This document shows, one piece after another, positions 48,118 to 56,580 of a DNA stretch of 64,000 bases. A program made the translations under genes and the position numbers. Below the pieces are notes generated by a model, which worked only from the letters and a program-made list of their open reading frames with translations, did no database searches and had not been told where the DNA came from. The DNA is taken from positions 186,001 through 250,000 of the forward strand of contig NZ_FZNP01000001.1 in assembly GCF_900188105.1 (NCBI RefSeq), read 5' to 3'. Every line of letters begins with the position of its first letter. The first letter of the stretch is position 1. This DNA comes from Actinomadura mexicana. GTDB lineage: Bacteria; Actinomycetota; Actinomycetes; Streptosporangiales; Streptosporangiaceae.

Positions 48118-49770
48118 ATGTCCACGCAGGACGCCGCCCGGCTTCTCGTCAGGACCCTTGAGGCGGAGGGCGTCGAGTACGTCTTCGGCATCCCGGGCGA
48201 GGAGAACATCCATTTCGTCGACGCGCTGAACGAGTCGCCGATCCGCTACATCCTCGTCCGGCACGAGCAGGGCGCCGCGTTCATGGCGGAGATCTACGGC
48301 CGCCTCACCGGGAAGGCCGGCGTGGCCTCCGCCACGCTCGGCCCCGGCGCGATCAATCTCCAGCTCGGCGTCGCGGACGCCACCACCAACAGCACGCCCG
48401 TCGTCGCGATCTCCGCCCAGGTCGGCCTGGACCGGATCTACAAGGAGTCGCACCAGATCGTCGACCTGGTGTCCCTGTTCCGCCCGATCACCAAGTGGTC
48501 GGAGCTGGCGCCGCGGGCGGAGGCGCTGCCCGAGATGGTGCGCAAGGCGTTCAAGACGGCGCAGACCGAACGCCCCGGCGCCGTGTACCTGGCGATCCCG
48601 GAGGACGTCGAGTCGGCCAAGGTCTCCGCCGACCTCGGGCCCCTGCCGGTGAACGTCGTGCGCGCGCAGGAGCCCTCCGCGGCCCAGATCGCCCGCGCCG
48701 CCGACGTGATCGCCCTCGCGCGGCGGCCGGTCGTGCTGGCCGGCCACGGCGCCGCCCGGGCCCGCGCGAGCGACGCCCTGGTGTACTTCTCCGAGCGCCT
48801 CGGCCTGCCGGTCGCCACCACGTTCAACGGCAAGGGCGTCTTCCCCGACGACCACCGCAACGCCCTCGGCGCGGTCGGTTTCATGCGCCACGACTACGTC
48901 AACTTCGGCTTCGACGAGGCGGACGTGCTGATCGCCGTCGGCTACGAGCTGCAGGAGTTCGACCCCGTCAAGATCAACCCGAAGGCGGACAAGAAGATCA
49001 TCCACATCCACCAGTCGCCCGCCGAGGTCGACGACCACTACCCGGTCGAGGTCGGCATCCAGGGCGAGGTGTCCCGGTCGCTGCGCGCCCTCGCCGACTC
49101 GGTCCACCGCCGCTTCGACGTGAACGGGACCGGCCGCAGGATCCGCCGGATGCTCCAGGAGGAGCTGGCCGAGGGCGCGACCGAGGACGGCCACCCGCTC
49201 TCCCCCCGCCGCATCGTCGCCGACGTCCGCGCCGCGATGGGCCGCAGCGACATCGTGCTGGCCGACACCGGCGCGGTGAAGATGTGGATGGCGCGCATGT
49301 ACCCGACCTACGAGCCGAACACGCTGCTGGTCTCCAACGGCCTGTCGTCGATGGGCTTCTCCGTCCCCGGCGCGATCGCCGCCAAGCTCGCGCACCCCGA
49401 GCGCAGGGTCCTGGCCGCGACGGGGGACGGCGCGTTCCTGATGAACTCCCAGGAGCTGGAGACGGCCGTCCGCGAGAACATCCCGATCACCGTGCTGATC
49501 TGGGACGACTCCGCCTATGGACTGATCGAGTGGAAGATGGACCTGGACCTTGGGCGCAGCTCGAACATCAGGTTCGGCAACCCCGACTTCGTCCGGTACG
49601 CCGAGAGCTTCGGAGCCCGCGGCTACCGCGTCGAGTCGGCCGCCGAACTGCTGCCCACCCTCCGCAAGGCCCTCGCCGACGACGCGGTCTCCGTCATCAC
49701 CGTCCCGGTCGACTACTCCCACAACCTGCGGCTGACCGACAAGCTCGGCGAGCTCACCGGCCCCTTCTGA
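48118..49770 (+). CDS. Thiamine-diphosphate enzyme, acetolactate synthase-like
   Basis: A 550-residue ThDP enzyme. Residues near 50 contain the catalytic Glu (YILVRHEQGAAFMAEIYGR). The central domain follows, then the ThDP-Mg motif GDGAFLMNSQELETAV...WDDSAYGLIEWK. It resembles AlsS-type acetolactate synthases rather than IlvB; no small-subunit gene is near. Alternatives are other 2-oxoacid decarboxylases or ligases. I chose ATG at 48118 (MSTQDAARLL), with GGAG 12 bp upstream; ATG at 48106 is also possible. Confidence 0.83.
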   Translation: MSTQDAARLLVRTLEAEGVEYVFGIPGEENIHFVDALNESPIRYILVRHEQGAAFMAEIYGRLTGKAGVASATLGPGAINLQLGVADATTNSTPVVAISAQVGLDRIYKESHQIVDLVSLFRPITKWSELAPRAEALPEMVRKAFKTAQTERPGAVYLAIPEDVESAKVSADLGPLPVNVVRAQEPSAAQIARAADVIALARRPVVLAGHGAARARASDALVYFSERLGLPVATTFNGKGVFPDDHRNALGAVGFMRHDYVNFGFDEADVLIAVGYELQEFDPVKINPKADKKIIHIHQSPAEVDDHYPVEVGIQGEVSRSLRALADSVHRRFDVNGTGRRIRRMLQEELAEGATEDGHPLSPRRIVADVRAAMGRSDIVLADTGAVKMWMARMYPTYEPNTLLVSNGLSSMGFSVPGAIAAKLAHPERRVLAATGDGAFLMNSQELETAVRENIPITVLIWDDSAYGLIEWKMDLDLGRSSNIRFGNPDFVRYAESFGARGYRVESAAELLPTLRKALADDAVSVITVPVDYSHNLRLTDKLGELTGPF

Positions 49771-49788
49771 CGCCCCCGGCGCGGCCGG

Positions 49789-50589
49789 TCACACGCGGCA
49801 GACGAGTTCGCCGTGGGTGACGGAGTACCACCCGTCCTCGGCGGCCGCCCACGCCTTCCAGCCCTCGTAGACGCGCTGGAGTTCGGCGCGGGTGGCGTGG
49901 CCGCCGGCGACGGCGTGGTCGGCGACCGACGACCTGATCAGGCGGCCGCCCCACGACTCGCTCCACCACTCGCGCTCCTGCGGGGTGGCGTAGCACCAGG
50001 CCGAGGCGGACGCGGTGATGTCGGTGAACCCGGCGGCGCGCGCCCAGGAGACGAGGCGGCGGCCGGCGTCGGGCTCGCCGCCGTTGCCGCGGGCGACCTT
50101 GTAGTAGATCGGCAGCCAGGCGTCCATGCCGGGCGGGTCCGGGTACCAGGCCATGGTGCCGAAATCGGCCTCGCGCACGGCGACGATCCCCCCTGGTTTG
50201 GCTACGCGGCGCATCTCTTGCAGCGCCCGGACAGGGTCGCCGACGTGCTGCAGGACCTGATGGGCGTGGACGACGTCGAACGTTCCGTCGGGAGAGTCCA
50301 GGGCGTGCACGTCGGCGACCGCGAACACGACGTTGTCCAGTGCGGCGGTGTTCCTTCGGGCCTCGTCCAGGACGGTCTCGGCCGAGTCGGCGGCGACGAC
50401 CCGGCCCGGCGCGACGCGTTCGGCGATCCCGGCGGTGATGGTGCCCGGCCCGCAGCCGACGTCCAGCACCGACAGGCCGGGGCGCAGGTGCCCGACCAGG
50501 TGGGCGGCGGAGTTCTCGACCGTGCGCCACTGGTGCGCGCTGAGCACGCTCTCGTGGTGGCCGTGCGTGTAGGTCGCCTTCGCGGTCAT
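49789..50589 (-). CDS. Class I SAM-dependent methyltransferase
   Basis: A 266-residue methyltransferase. Motif I is LSVLDVGCGPGTITAGIAERV, the acidic post-motif VVAADSAETVLDEARRN and motif III VAKPGGIVAVREADFG. It resembles UbiE/COQ5-type enzymes; the substrate is unknown. ATG at 50589 (MTAKATYTHGHH) has GAGAGG eight bases upstream and is preferred over the in-frame GTG at 50598. Its upstream region carries an inverted repeat and is relatively AT-rich. It ends 18 bp from the opposing ThDP enzyme gene. Confidence 0.88.
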   Translation of the reverse strand: MTAKATYTHGHHESVLSAHQWRTVENSAAHLVGHLRPGLSVLDVGCGPGTITAGIAERVAPGRVVAADSAETVLDEARRNTAALDNVVFAVADVHALDSPDGTFDVVHAHQVLQHVGDPVRALQEMRRVAKPGGIVAVREADFGTMAWYPDPPGMDAWLPIYYKVARGNGGEPDAGRRLVSWARAAGFTDITASASAWCYATPQEREWWSESWGGRLIRSSVADHAVAGGHATRAELQRVYEGWKAWAAAEDGWYSVTHGELVCRV

Positions 50590-50634
50590 CGGGGTCACCT
50601 CTCTGTGTCCGGTGTACCCTGACCCTAGGACAAC

Positions 50635-50651
50635 TTCTCAGAGTTTGAGAA
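50635..50651. promoter_or_regulatory. Inverted repeat upstream of the methyltransferase gene
   Basis: TTCTCA-GAGTT-TGAGAA, 6-bp arms, 46-62 bp upstream of the start, in an AT-rich patch with TATACT and GATACA nearby. A repressor or MarR-type site is possible. Confidence 0.45.
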
Positions 50652-50779
50652 AAGTGTATCAGTATATGAGACCGGCCGTCGGCGATCTCCACCAGGCGCC
50701 AGCTCGCTTACATGAACGGGCGTGATCTTCTTCGCTCGGGCACGGCCGCCACGACCGCCACGACCGCTCGGGCATGAGG

Positions 50780-50811
50780 AAAGGGACCGAGGCACCGGCC
50801 TCGATCCCTTT
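50780..50811 (-). terminator. Terminator of the small orphan gene
   Basis: Stem of 14 bp with one mismatch (50780-50793 with 50798-50811) and a 4-base loop, 13 bp beyond the stop of the 68-residue gene on the minus strand. Followed by TTTCCTC, only weakly U-rich. Confidence 0.7.
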
Positions 50812-50824
50812 CGGGTGGTTCGTG

Positions 50825-51031
50825 TCAGGCCGCCACGGCGACGCGGCGGGCGGGAAGGGGCTGCGGACGCACCGGAAGGGCCTCGATCGCCGCGAGCGGG
50901 GGCGCGGTCTCGGCGTAGGCGTTCAGCGTCGCATGGGGGATATCGGTGAGCCACGGCTCCACGACGGTCCGCTCGGCGGGCCCGTTCAGCCGCGGGTGGG
51001 TGAGATGGAACGTGCCGGTCGCTGCGCTCAC
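50825..51031 (-). CDS. Small orphan protein (68 residues), unknown
   Basis: I do not recognise this protein: VSAATGTFHLTHPRL then a Trp/Thr/Asp core (EPWLTDIPHATLNAYAET) and a Pro/Ala/Arg-rich C-terminus (ALPVRPQPLPARRVAVAA). It has no Cys, no signal peptide and no membrane helix. GTG at 51031 is one start; a TTG six bases upstream with GGAAGGGG before it is the alternative. It has its own terminator and a sigma-B-like promoter, which support a real gene. Adjacent genes give no functional clue. It could be a stress-induced small protein or a peptide precursor, but no modifying enzyme is obvious. Confidence 0.6.
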   Translation of the reverse strand: MSAATGTFHLTHPRLNGPAERTVVEPWLTDIPHATLNAYAETAPPLAAIEALPVRPQPLPARRVAVAA

Positions 51032-51092
51032 TGCCAACGCCCCTTCCTTCGCCCGGTGGGGCCGCGCCTGTGCGAGCGCCACCGTCTGTCAC

Positions 51093-51118
51093 ATACCCCT
51101 AGGTACGTCGTTGAAAGC
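51093..51118 (-). promoter_or_regulatory. Sigma-B-type stress promoter candidate for the small orphan gene
   Basis: On the minus strand GCTT, a 16-bp spacer and GGGTAT fit the Streptomyces sigma-B consensus GNNTN(14-16)GGGTAY as I recall it. It lies 62-87 bp upstream of the start. Short consensus, so chance is possible. Confidence 0.4.
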
Positions 51119-51207
51119 GATCTGGTTCGACATGTGTTCCCGATGTCTCCCAAATCACAAGGTCAACGCTACGCTGGGGGTCCGACATTCTCGAACCCTT
51201 ATTCGAG

Positions 51208-53205
51208 CTAGTCGGGGCGCGGGGCCGGCTCGGCGGTCACGGAGCGCAACAGCGGGCGGCTCAGCGCGCTCGCGCCGAGGACGCCGCCGAAGCCGAGGAC
51301 GACGAACCCGGCGAGCCCGGCCAGGCCGGAGAGCCCGAACCCCTGGGCGAACGGCAGGCCGAAGAGCAGGCCCGTCAGCAGCGAACCGCCGCCCATGACC
51401 GCGAGCGGGATCAGCGTCTCCTGGCGGCGTGCCCGGTCCAGGACGGACAGGGGCGTGCCGGCCAGGCGCAGCATCGCGTACGTCTGCCTGCGGTCCAGGA
51501 CGGCGGACGCCCCGGTGATGCCCGCGCTCGTGGTACCCACCAGGAACGAGACGGCGAGGACGATCAGCGCCCCGGTGCGCAGGTCGGCCACCAGGAAGTC
51601 ACCGGCGACCTCGTCGTCGGCGGGGGTGGTGGCGACCCTGCCCGGGACGAGTCCGGTCAGCGCCGTGCGCGCCCGGTCGACGGCGGCGGACCCGCCGGGG
51701 ACGGTGACCGTCACGACGCCGGTCGTGGTGACGCGGCCGTCGGCGGCCATCGGGTCGTCCCCGGTCTCGGTCCTGCGCACCGAGACGCCCGCGTCGAGAC
51801 CGGCGAGCCTGCCCCTCGCCTGCTCGGCGACGGCGGCGGACCGCTCGTACGGGACGGCCAGTTCCAGCTCGTCCCGCGGCCCGCCGGTGGACGGGTGGGC
51901 GTTCAGCAGGGCGAGGAACCCGGCGACGAAGCCGGTCAGCGCGACGCCGGCGACCGTCCGCCAGGCCGAGCGAGGGTCGTCCACCAGGCGGCGTCCGGCC
52001 AGCAGCCGGGCCGGGCCGCGCGCCGTGCCGGCCGTCAGGCGGCCGATGACCGCCACCACCCACGGGCCCGCGAGGTTGATCGCGAGGAAGGCCAGCACGA
52101 GGAAGACCATCAGAACGATCATGCCCGCGCGGCCCCTGTCGATCAGGCCGCCGCCGACCGCGCCGAAGGCGATCACGACGGCGAGCAGCGCGGCGATCCG
52201 GACGGCCCGCATGCCGGGCGGGGTCTCGCGGCGCGCGACGCCGAGCGGGCTGACGACGACGCGGCGCAGGCCGACGACGGCGCTGACTCCGACGAGCACG
52301 GGCACCGCCGCGAGCAGGCCCGCGAGGGCGAGCGGGCTTGGCCACAGGTCGCCGGCGAACCAGCCGCCGCCCGCGATCGTGACCCGGGTGAGCAGCGGGA
52401 CCGCCGCCGCGAACAGCACGAGCCCGGCCGCCGCGCCCGCGGCGGCCGTCAGCACGGCCTCGGTCGCGGTGATCGCGACGACCTGGCCGGGGGTGGCGCC
52501 GACCAGCCGCAGCGCCGCGAGCCGCCCGTCGCGGCGGGCCACGGTGAGCCGGGCCGCGGCGCCGCCGAACACCAGCAGCGGCACGACCATCAGCACCGAC
52601 GCCAGTCCCGCGAGCAGCAGGTAGACGCCCGCCGACCAGGACGCGCCGGTCTCGAACCGGTCGATGCGCGACGGGCCGCCGGTCGTCCCGAGATGCTCGA
52701 TGGCGCCCCGGCCGGCGGTCATGGCGGGTTCGTCCGGAGTGCGCCCGACCACCGCGACGAGCTCGCCGGGGTGGACGAGCGCGCCGCGCCCGAGGGTTCC
52801 CGCCGGGGACGGGAACCGCTCGGCGAGCCGGTCGGCGGGCAGTTCCCGCATCAGGCGGGCCAGGGCGGGGGACGTCCACACCTCGCCGGGCTTCGGGAAG
52901 CGGCTCATGCCGGGCGGGACGGGGGCGCCGCCCCTCAGCGCGGCCAGGTCGACGACCGTGATCGGCTTGCCCTGGACGTAGTCGGTCGACAGCGCCTCGA
53001 TCATGGAGGGGTTCCCGGCCGGCTTCCCCGGATGCCGCCAGGCGTCGGCGTGGGCCCGCTGGAGGAACGCGTGGTCGGCGCCCACCGCGAACAGCAGAAG
53101 CCCGGTCGAGACGGCCACGGCGGCAAGGGTCGGGAGCGAGCCCAGCACGTTGTTCCCGCCGCCGCCGCGCAGCAGGCGCCAGGAGAGTTCCACTGCCGTG
53201 CGCAT
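51208..53205 (-). CDS. ABC transporter permease (FtsX/MacB-like)
   Basis: A 665-residue membrane protein. An N-terminal helix (about residues 27-43) precedes a large extracytoplasmic loop (about 45-200). A first FtsX core of several helices (200-300) and two or three middle helices follow, then a second loop (about 450-560) and a C-terminal FtsX core. This two-core layout fits permeases that export peptides or lipids or sense antimicrobials, as in BceB-like systems. Its start at 53205 overlaps the ATPase stop. A sensor kinase and regulator pair is divergent. Confidence 0.88.
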   Translation of the reverse strand: MRTAVELSWRLLRGGGGNNVLGSLPTLAAVAVSTGLLLFAVGADHAFLQRAHADAWRHPGKPAGNPSMIEALSTDYVQGKPITVVDLAALRGGAPVPPGMSRFPKPGEVWTSPALARLMRELPADRLAERFPSPAGTLGRGALVHPGELVAVVGRTPDEPAMTAGRGAIEHLGTTGGPSRIDRFETGASWSAGVYLLLAGLASVLMVVPLLVFGGAAARLTVARRDGRLAALRLVGATPGQVVAITATEAVLTAAAGAAAGLVLFAAAVPLLTRVTIAGGGWFAGDLWPSPLALAGLLAAVPVLVGVSAVVGLRRVVVSPLGVARRETPPGMRAVRIAALLAVVIAFGAVGGGLIDRGRAGMIVLMVFLVLAFLAINLAGPWVVAVIGRLTAGTARGPARLLAGRRLVDDPRSAWRTVAGVALTGFVAGFLALLNAHPSTGGPRDELELAVPYERSAAVAEQARGRLAGLDAGVSVRRTETGDDPMAADGRVTTTGVVTVTVPGGSAAVDRARTALTGLVPGRVATTPADDEVAGDFLVADLRTGALIVLAVSFLVGTTSAGITGASAVLDRRQTYAMLRLAGTPLSVLDRARRQETLIPLAVMGGGSLLTGLLFGLPFAQGFGLSGLAGLAGFVVLGFGGVLGASALSRPLLRSVTAEPAPRPD

Positions 53206-53888
53206 CAGGCCGTCCTCTCCAGGGGCGACCGGACGCGGCCGTCGCGGACCTCCACGACGCGGTCGCACCAGGCCGCCACCGAAGGGTCGTGGGTGACGAC
53301 GACCAGGGACGCGCCGTTGTGCTTGGTGGCTTCCACGAGCAGCCGCATGGTGTCGTGGCCGGTCGCCTGGTCGAGCGCGCCCGTCGGCTCGTCGGCGAAC
53401 ACGACGGCCGGAAGGGGCACGAGCGCGCGGGCGATCGCGACGCGCTGCGCCTGGCCGCCCGAGAGCTCCCCCGGGCGCCGGTGCTCCAGCCCGTCCAGTC
53501 CGAGCGGCCGGAACCAGCCCCGCGCCGCCTGCACCGCCTCCCGCCTGGACGTGCCGTTCAGCATCAGCGGCAGTGCGGCGTTCTCCACGGCGGGCAGTTC
53601 CGGGAGCAACTGCCCGAACTGGAACACGAAGCCGAACCGGCTCCGGCGCAGCGCGCTGCGGGGGCGCTCGCCGAGCGTGTCGATCCGCCGGCCGAGCAGG
53701 TGCACCTCCCCCGCGTCCGGCCGCATGATCCCGGCGAGGCAGTGCAGCAGCGTCGACTTGCCCGACCCGGACGGACCCATGATCGCGACGGCCTCGGCGC
53801 GGCCCACGGCCAGGTCGACGCCGTCCAGCGCGACGGCCGTCCCGAACCGCTTCACCAGCCCGCGGCCGAGCAGGACGGGCTCGCTCAC
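53205..53888 (-). CDS. ABC transporter ATP-binding protein (LolD/MacB type)
   Basis: A 227-residue ATPase. Walker A IMGPSGSGKSTLLHCLAG, Q-loop FVFQFGQLLPELPAVEN, signature LSGGQAQRVAIARAL, Walker B VVFADEPTGALDQATG and H-loop VVTHDPSVA are all intact. The ADEPTGALD form is typical of exporters paired with FtsX-like permeases. GTG at 53888 overlaps the stop of a 63-residue membrane gene by 4 bp and the gene overlaps the permease. Confidence 0.94.
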   Translation of the reverse strand: MSEPVLLGRGLVKRFGTAVALDGVDLAVGRAEAVAIMGPSGSGKSTLLHCLAGIMRPDAGEVHLLGRRIDTLGERPRSALRRSRFGFVFQFGQLLPELPAVENAALPLMLNGTSRREAVQAARGWFRPLGLDGLEHRRPGELSGGQAQRVAIARALVPLPAVVFADEPTGALDQATGHDTMRLLVEATKHNGASLVVVTHDPSVAAWCDRVVEVRDGRVRSPLERTA

Positions 53889-54076
53889 GCCGCCTCCCCC
53901 CGCTCGCCCACCGGACGCGGCCCGCCCGCCGGGCGCAGCTCCAGGACGTTGCCGGGCGGACGGGTGCGGCGCCGGTCGCGTATCGACTCGGCGATCTCCA
54001 TCGCGGGCATCACGACGCCGCCGTAGACGACGAACGCGGCGAACGCGGCGGCGAGGGGAACGTAGATCAGGTACAT
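53885..54076 (-). CDS. Small single-helix membrane protein of the ABC operon
   Basis: A 63-residue protein with one N-terminal hydrophobic helix (MYLIYVPLAAAFAAFVVYGGVVM), then a basic stretch (ESIRDRRRTRPPG) and a short proline-rich tail. It is encoded upstream of, and overlapping by 4 bp, the ATPase of an ABC exporter. ATG at 54076 has no clear ribosome site, so the start could differ. The function is unknown; a small accessory or signalling subunit is possible. Confidence 0.6.
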   Translation of the reverse strand: MYLIYVPLAAAFAAFVVYGGVVMPAMEIAESIRDRRRTRPPGNVLELRPAGGPRPVGERGEAA

Positions 54077-54181
54077 GGCCCAAGCGTGCGCGGCGCAGCC
54101 GCCCGGCCGCATCGGACGCGGGGCCGGTCCCCGGGCGGCGGGATCGGCCGAATGGCCGATCCGGCAGTCCGCAATGGGTCG

Positions 54182-54187
54182 TACGCT
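54182..54187 (+). promoter_or_regulatory. -10 element of probable leaderless kinase promoter
   Basis: TACGCT lies 8 bp before the GTG at 54196, and no ribosome site is seen. An in-frame GTG at 54190 is the alternative. No clear -35 hexamer. Confidence 0.4.
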
Positions 54188-54195
54188 GCGTGAAC

Positions 54196-55389
54196 GTGAG
54201 CGACGTAGGGGCACGGCTGGACCGCATCCATTCGGTGGGCGGCTGCCTGGTGCGCGCGGCGTACGCCGGGTTCGCGTCCCTGTACCTGCTGGGGTGCACG
54301 GCCGCCGGGATCCGGGACCACCCCACGCTGTGGATGGTGTTCGTGGCGGCGGTGGCCAACGTCGCGGCGGTCTCGGGGCGCGGCTTCCCGTTGTGGGCGG
54401 CCGGGGCGGGGGCGCTGTCGGCGCTCAGCACCCTGTACCTCGGCACGGCGGTCCGGCCCGAGCTCGGCGCCCCGAGCCTGTTCGCGGAGATCGGCGGCCT
54501 GCTGATCGTCATCGCGCGGGTGGTGTGGAAGGCCCGCCGCGACCGGCTCGTCCCGCTGGCGGTGCTGCTCGGCGCGGCGGTCCTGGCGACCCCGCTGCGC
54601 TGGTCGCCGATCGCGGCGGCGCTGTTCACCGCGCCGCTCGGCATCACCGTGGCGATCGCGCTCGGCGTCGGCCTCTACCTGCGGGCGCTGGACGCGCGGC
54701 GGGCCAGGTCGCTGGCGTCGGCGCGGCGGGACGAGCGGCTGGAGCTGGCCCGCGACCTGCACGACTTCGTCGCCCACCACGTGACCGGCATCGTCGTCCA
54801 GGCGCAGGCGGCGCGGTTCACGGCCCAGTCGGGCGCCGCGCAGACGCAGGAGCAGCTCGACCGGATGCTCGGCGAGATCGAGAAGGCGGGCACCGAGGCG
54901 CTCACGTCGATGCGGCGCATGGTCGGGCTGCTGCGCGACGCCCAGCACGTGAACGCCCCGGACGGGGAGGCCCTCCCGGACGGCGGCTCCAGTACCCGTC
55001 CCGTCGGCGACCTCGCGCAGCTCAGGGGCCTCGTCGAGGGGTTCTCCCACCCGCCCGCCGCGCTCACGGTGGAGCCCGGCGTCGGCACGCTGCCGCCGGA
55101 GGTCGCGGCGTCGGCGCACCGCGTCGTCCAGGAGGCGCTGACCAACATCCGCAAGCACGCCGCCGACGCCGCGACCGTGCGCGTCACGCTGGCGCGGGTC
55201 GGAGGCGACGTCGAGGTCGCCGTGCGGGACGACGGGCGGGGGCGCGGCGGCAGGCGGCTGCCGGCGGGCGGCTTCGGGCTCACCGGGCTGGGCGAGCGGG
55301 TCGGCGCGCTCGGCGGCCGGCTGCACGCGGGCCCGCGCCCCGAGGGCGGGTGGGAGGTCGTCGCACGTCTCCCCGTATCGGACGGATGA
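54196..55389 (+). CDS. Histidine kinase of NarL-type two-component system
   Basis: A 397-residue membrane sensor kinase. N-terminal helices (about residues 15-165) form a six-helix-like region. The HisKA_3 dimerisation helix follows with the phospho-His in LARDLHDFVAHHVTGIVVQAQ, and then the HATPase domain with EALTNIRKHA (N-box) and VRDDGRGRGGRR (G1). It is co-transcribed with the next gene (4-bp overlap) and divergent from an ABC exporter operon, a common arrangement where the kinase pair controls the transporter. Confidence 0.93.
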   Translation: MSDVGARLDRIHSVGGCLVRAAYAGFASLYLLGCTAAGIRDHPTLWMVFVAAVANVAAVSGRGFPLWAAGAGALSALSTLYLGTAVRPELGAPSLFAEIGGLLIVIARVVWKARRDRLVPLAVLLGAAVLATPLRWSPIAAALFTAPLGITVAIALGVGLYLRALDARRARSLASARRDERLELARDLHDFVAHHVTGIVVQAQAARFTAQSGAAQTQEQLDRMLGEIEKAGTEALTSMRRMVGLLRDAQHVNAPDGEALPDGGSSTRPVGDLAQLRGLVEGFSHPPAALTVEPGVGTLPPEVAASAHRVVQEALTNIRKHAADAATVRVTLARVGGDVEVAVRDDGRGRGGRRLPAGGFGLTGLGERVGALGGRLHAGPRPEGGWEVVARLPVSDG

Positions 55390-56063
55390 CCGGTGATGCT
55401 GACACAATCGGCAAGGTGACCATCCGCGTACTGATCGCCGACGACCAGGAGATGGTCCGGACCGGGTTCCGGATGATCGTCGACTCGCAGCCCGACATGG
55501 AGGTGGTCGGGGAGGCCGCCGACGGCGCCGAGGCCGTCGCGCTGGCCCGCCGACTGCGTCCCGAGGTGTGCCTGTTCGACATCCGGATGCCGCGGATGGA
55601 CGGCCTGGAGGCGACCCGCGCCCTCGCCGGCCCGGGCGTCCCCGGCCCGCCGCGCATCGTGATCGTCACGACGTTCGACATGGACGAGTACGTCTACGGG
55701 GCGCTGCGCGGCGGCGCGGTCGGGTTCCTGCTGAAGGACAGCGGGCCCGCGCTGCTGGTGGAGGCCGTCCGCGCGGCGGCGAACGGCGGGTCGCTGGTGT
55801 CTCCGTCCATCACCGTCCGGCTGCTGGAGCGGCTGGCCGGGCCGCCCGCGCGGCCCGTGCAGCCGCGCGAGCCGCTCAGCGGGCGGGAGCTGGAGGTGGT
55901 CAGGCTCGTGGCGCGCGGCCGGACGAACGAGGAGATCGCCGCGGAGCTGTACGTGTCGCTCTCCACGGTCAAGACGCATCTCGGCAGCGTCAACCGCAAG
56001 CTCGGCACGCGGAACCGGGTCGCGACGGCCGCGTGGGCCTGGGAGTCGGGCCTCATGACCTGA
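55386..56063 (+). CDS. NarL/LuxR-family response regulator
   Basis: A 225-residue regulator. The receiver domain has acidic pocket IADDQE, phospho-acceptor Asp in VCLFDIRMPRMDG, and Lys in LLKDSG. The C-terminal LuxR helix-turn-helix is PLSGRELEVVRLVARGRTNEEIAAELYVSLSTVKTHLGSVNRKL. ATG at 55386 overlaps the kinase stop; an in-frame GTG at 55416 would shorten it by ten residues but has no ribosome site. It probably controls the divergent ABC genes and its own operon. Confidence 0.94.
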   Translation: MTGDADTIGKVTIRVLIADDQEMVRTGFRMIVDSQPDMEVVGEAADGAEAVALARRLRPEVCLFDIRMPRMDGLEATRALAGPGVPGPPRIVIVTTFDMDEYVYGALRGGAVGFLLKDSGPALLVEAVRAAANGGSLVSPSITVRLLERLAGPPARPVQPREPLSGRELEVVRLVARGRTNEEIAAELYVSLSTVKTHLGSVNRKLGTRNRVATAAWAWESGLMT

Positions 56064-56136
56064 CGGGCACCGGCAGGCGGACGCAGACGGGGAACACGCG
56101 GAAGACGGGGGAGGCTCGGCGCTGGCACCGGAGTCG

Positions 56137-56484
56137 ATGAACGGACTGCCCGTGACCGTCCTGGTCGTGTGGGTGCTGTGCGCCGCGGGCTGGGGCGCCG
56201 TCCTGCTGGCCCTGCGGCGCGGCCTGCACGGACCGGAGAGGGGGCCCGCCCTGTTCGCGCACTTCGCGACCCCGGCGGGCACCGTCCTGTTCTTCTCCCT
56301 GATCGGCCTCGGGTCGCTGTACGCGACGATCGCGCTGGCCGCCGAATGGTGGGCGCTGCTGGCGGTGACCCGGTTCCGTCCCGAGCGGCTGCTGTCCACA
56401 GGTGGCCTCGGGCGCCTCGCCGCCTGGGCCGCCCTCACCGCGGCCGCGACGTGGGCGCTCACACGGCTCATGCTCCACATGTGA
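56137..56484 (+). CDS. Small membrane protein, unknown
   Basis: A 115-residue protein with three hydrophobic segments: about residues 5-25 (VTVLVVWVLCAAGWGAVLLA), 45-70 (GTVLFFSLIGLGSLYATIALAA) and 90-110. No motif of known function is seen. ATG at 56137 has a short GGAG spacing of three bases. It lies 73 bp downstream of the response regulator gene and could be part of that operon. Confidence 0.65.
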   Translation: MNGLPVTVLVVWVLCAAGWGAVLLALRRGLHGPERGPALFAHFATPAGTVLFFSLIGLGSLYATIALAAEWWALLAVTRFRPERLLSTGGLGRLAAWAALTAAATWALTRLMLHM

Positions 56485-56580
56485 CGATCCCGTAAGGGCC
56501 CGAACTCCCGTTGGGCCGTGCCGGTCAAACGTACGTAGTATCCAAAACAGCCAACAGCAAAGGCCCTGGGGAGGTGGATC

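Noticed and set aside
50825..51031. RiPP precursor reading of the 68-residue protein
   Set aside because: No Cys, no typical leader/core boundary and no dedicated modifying enzyme; the nearest methyltransferase is separated by a terminator.
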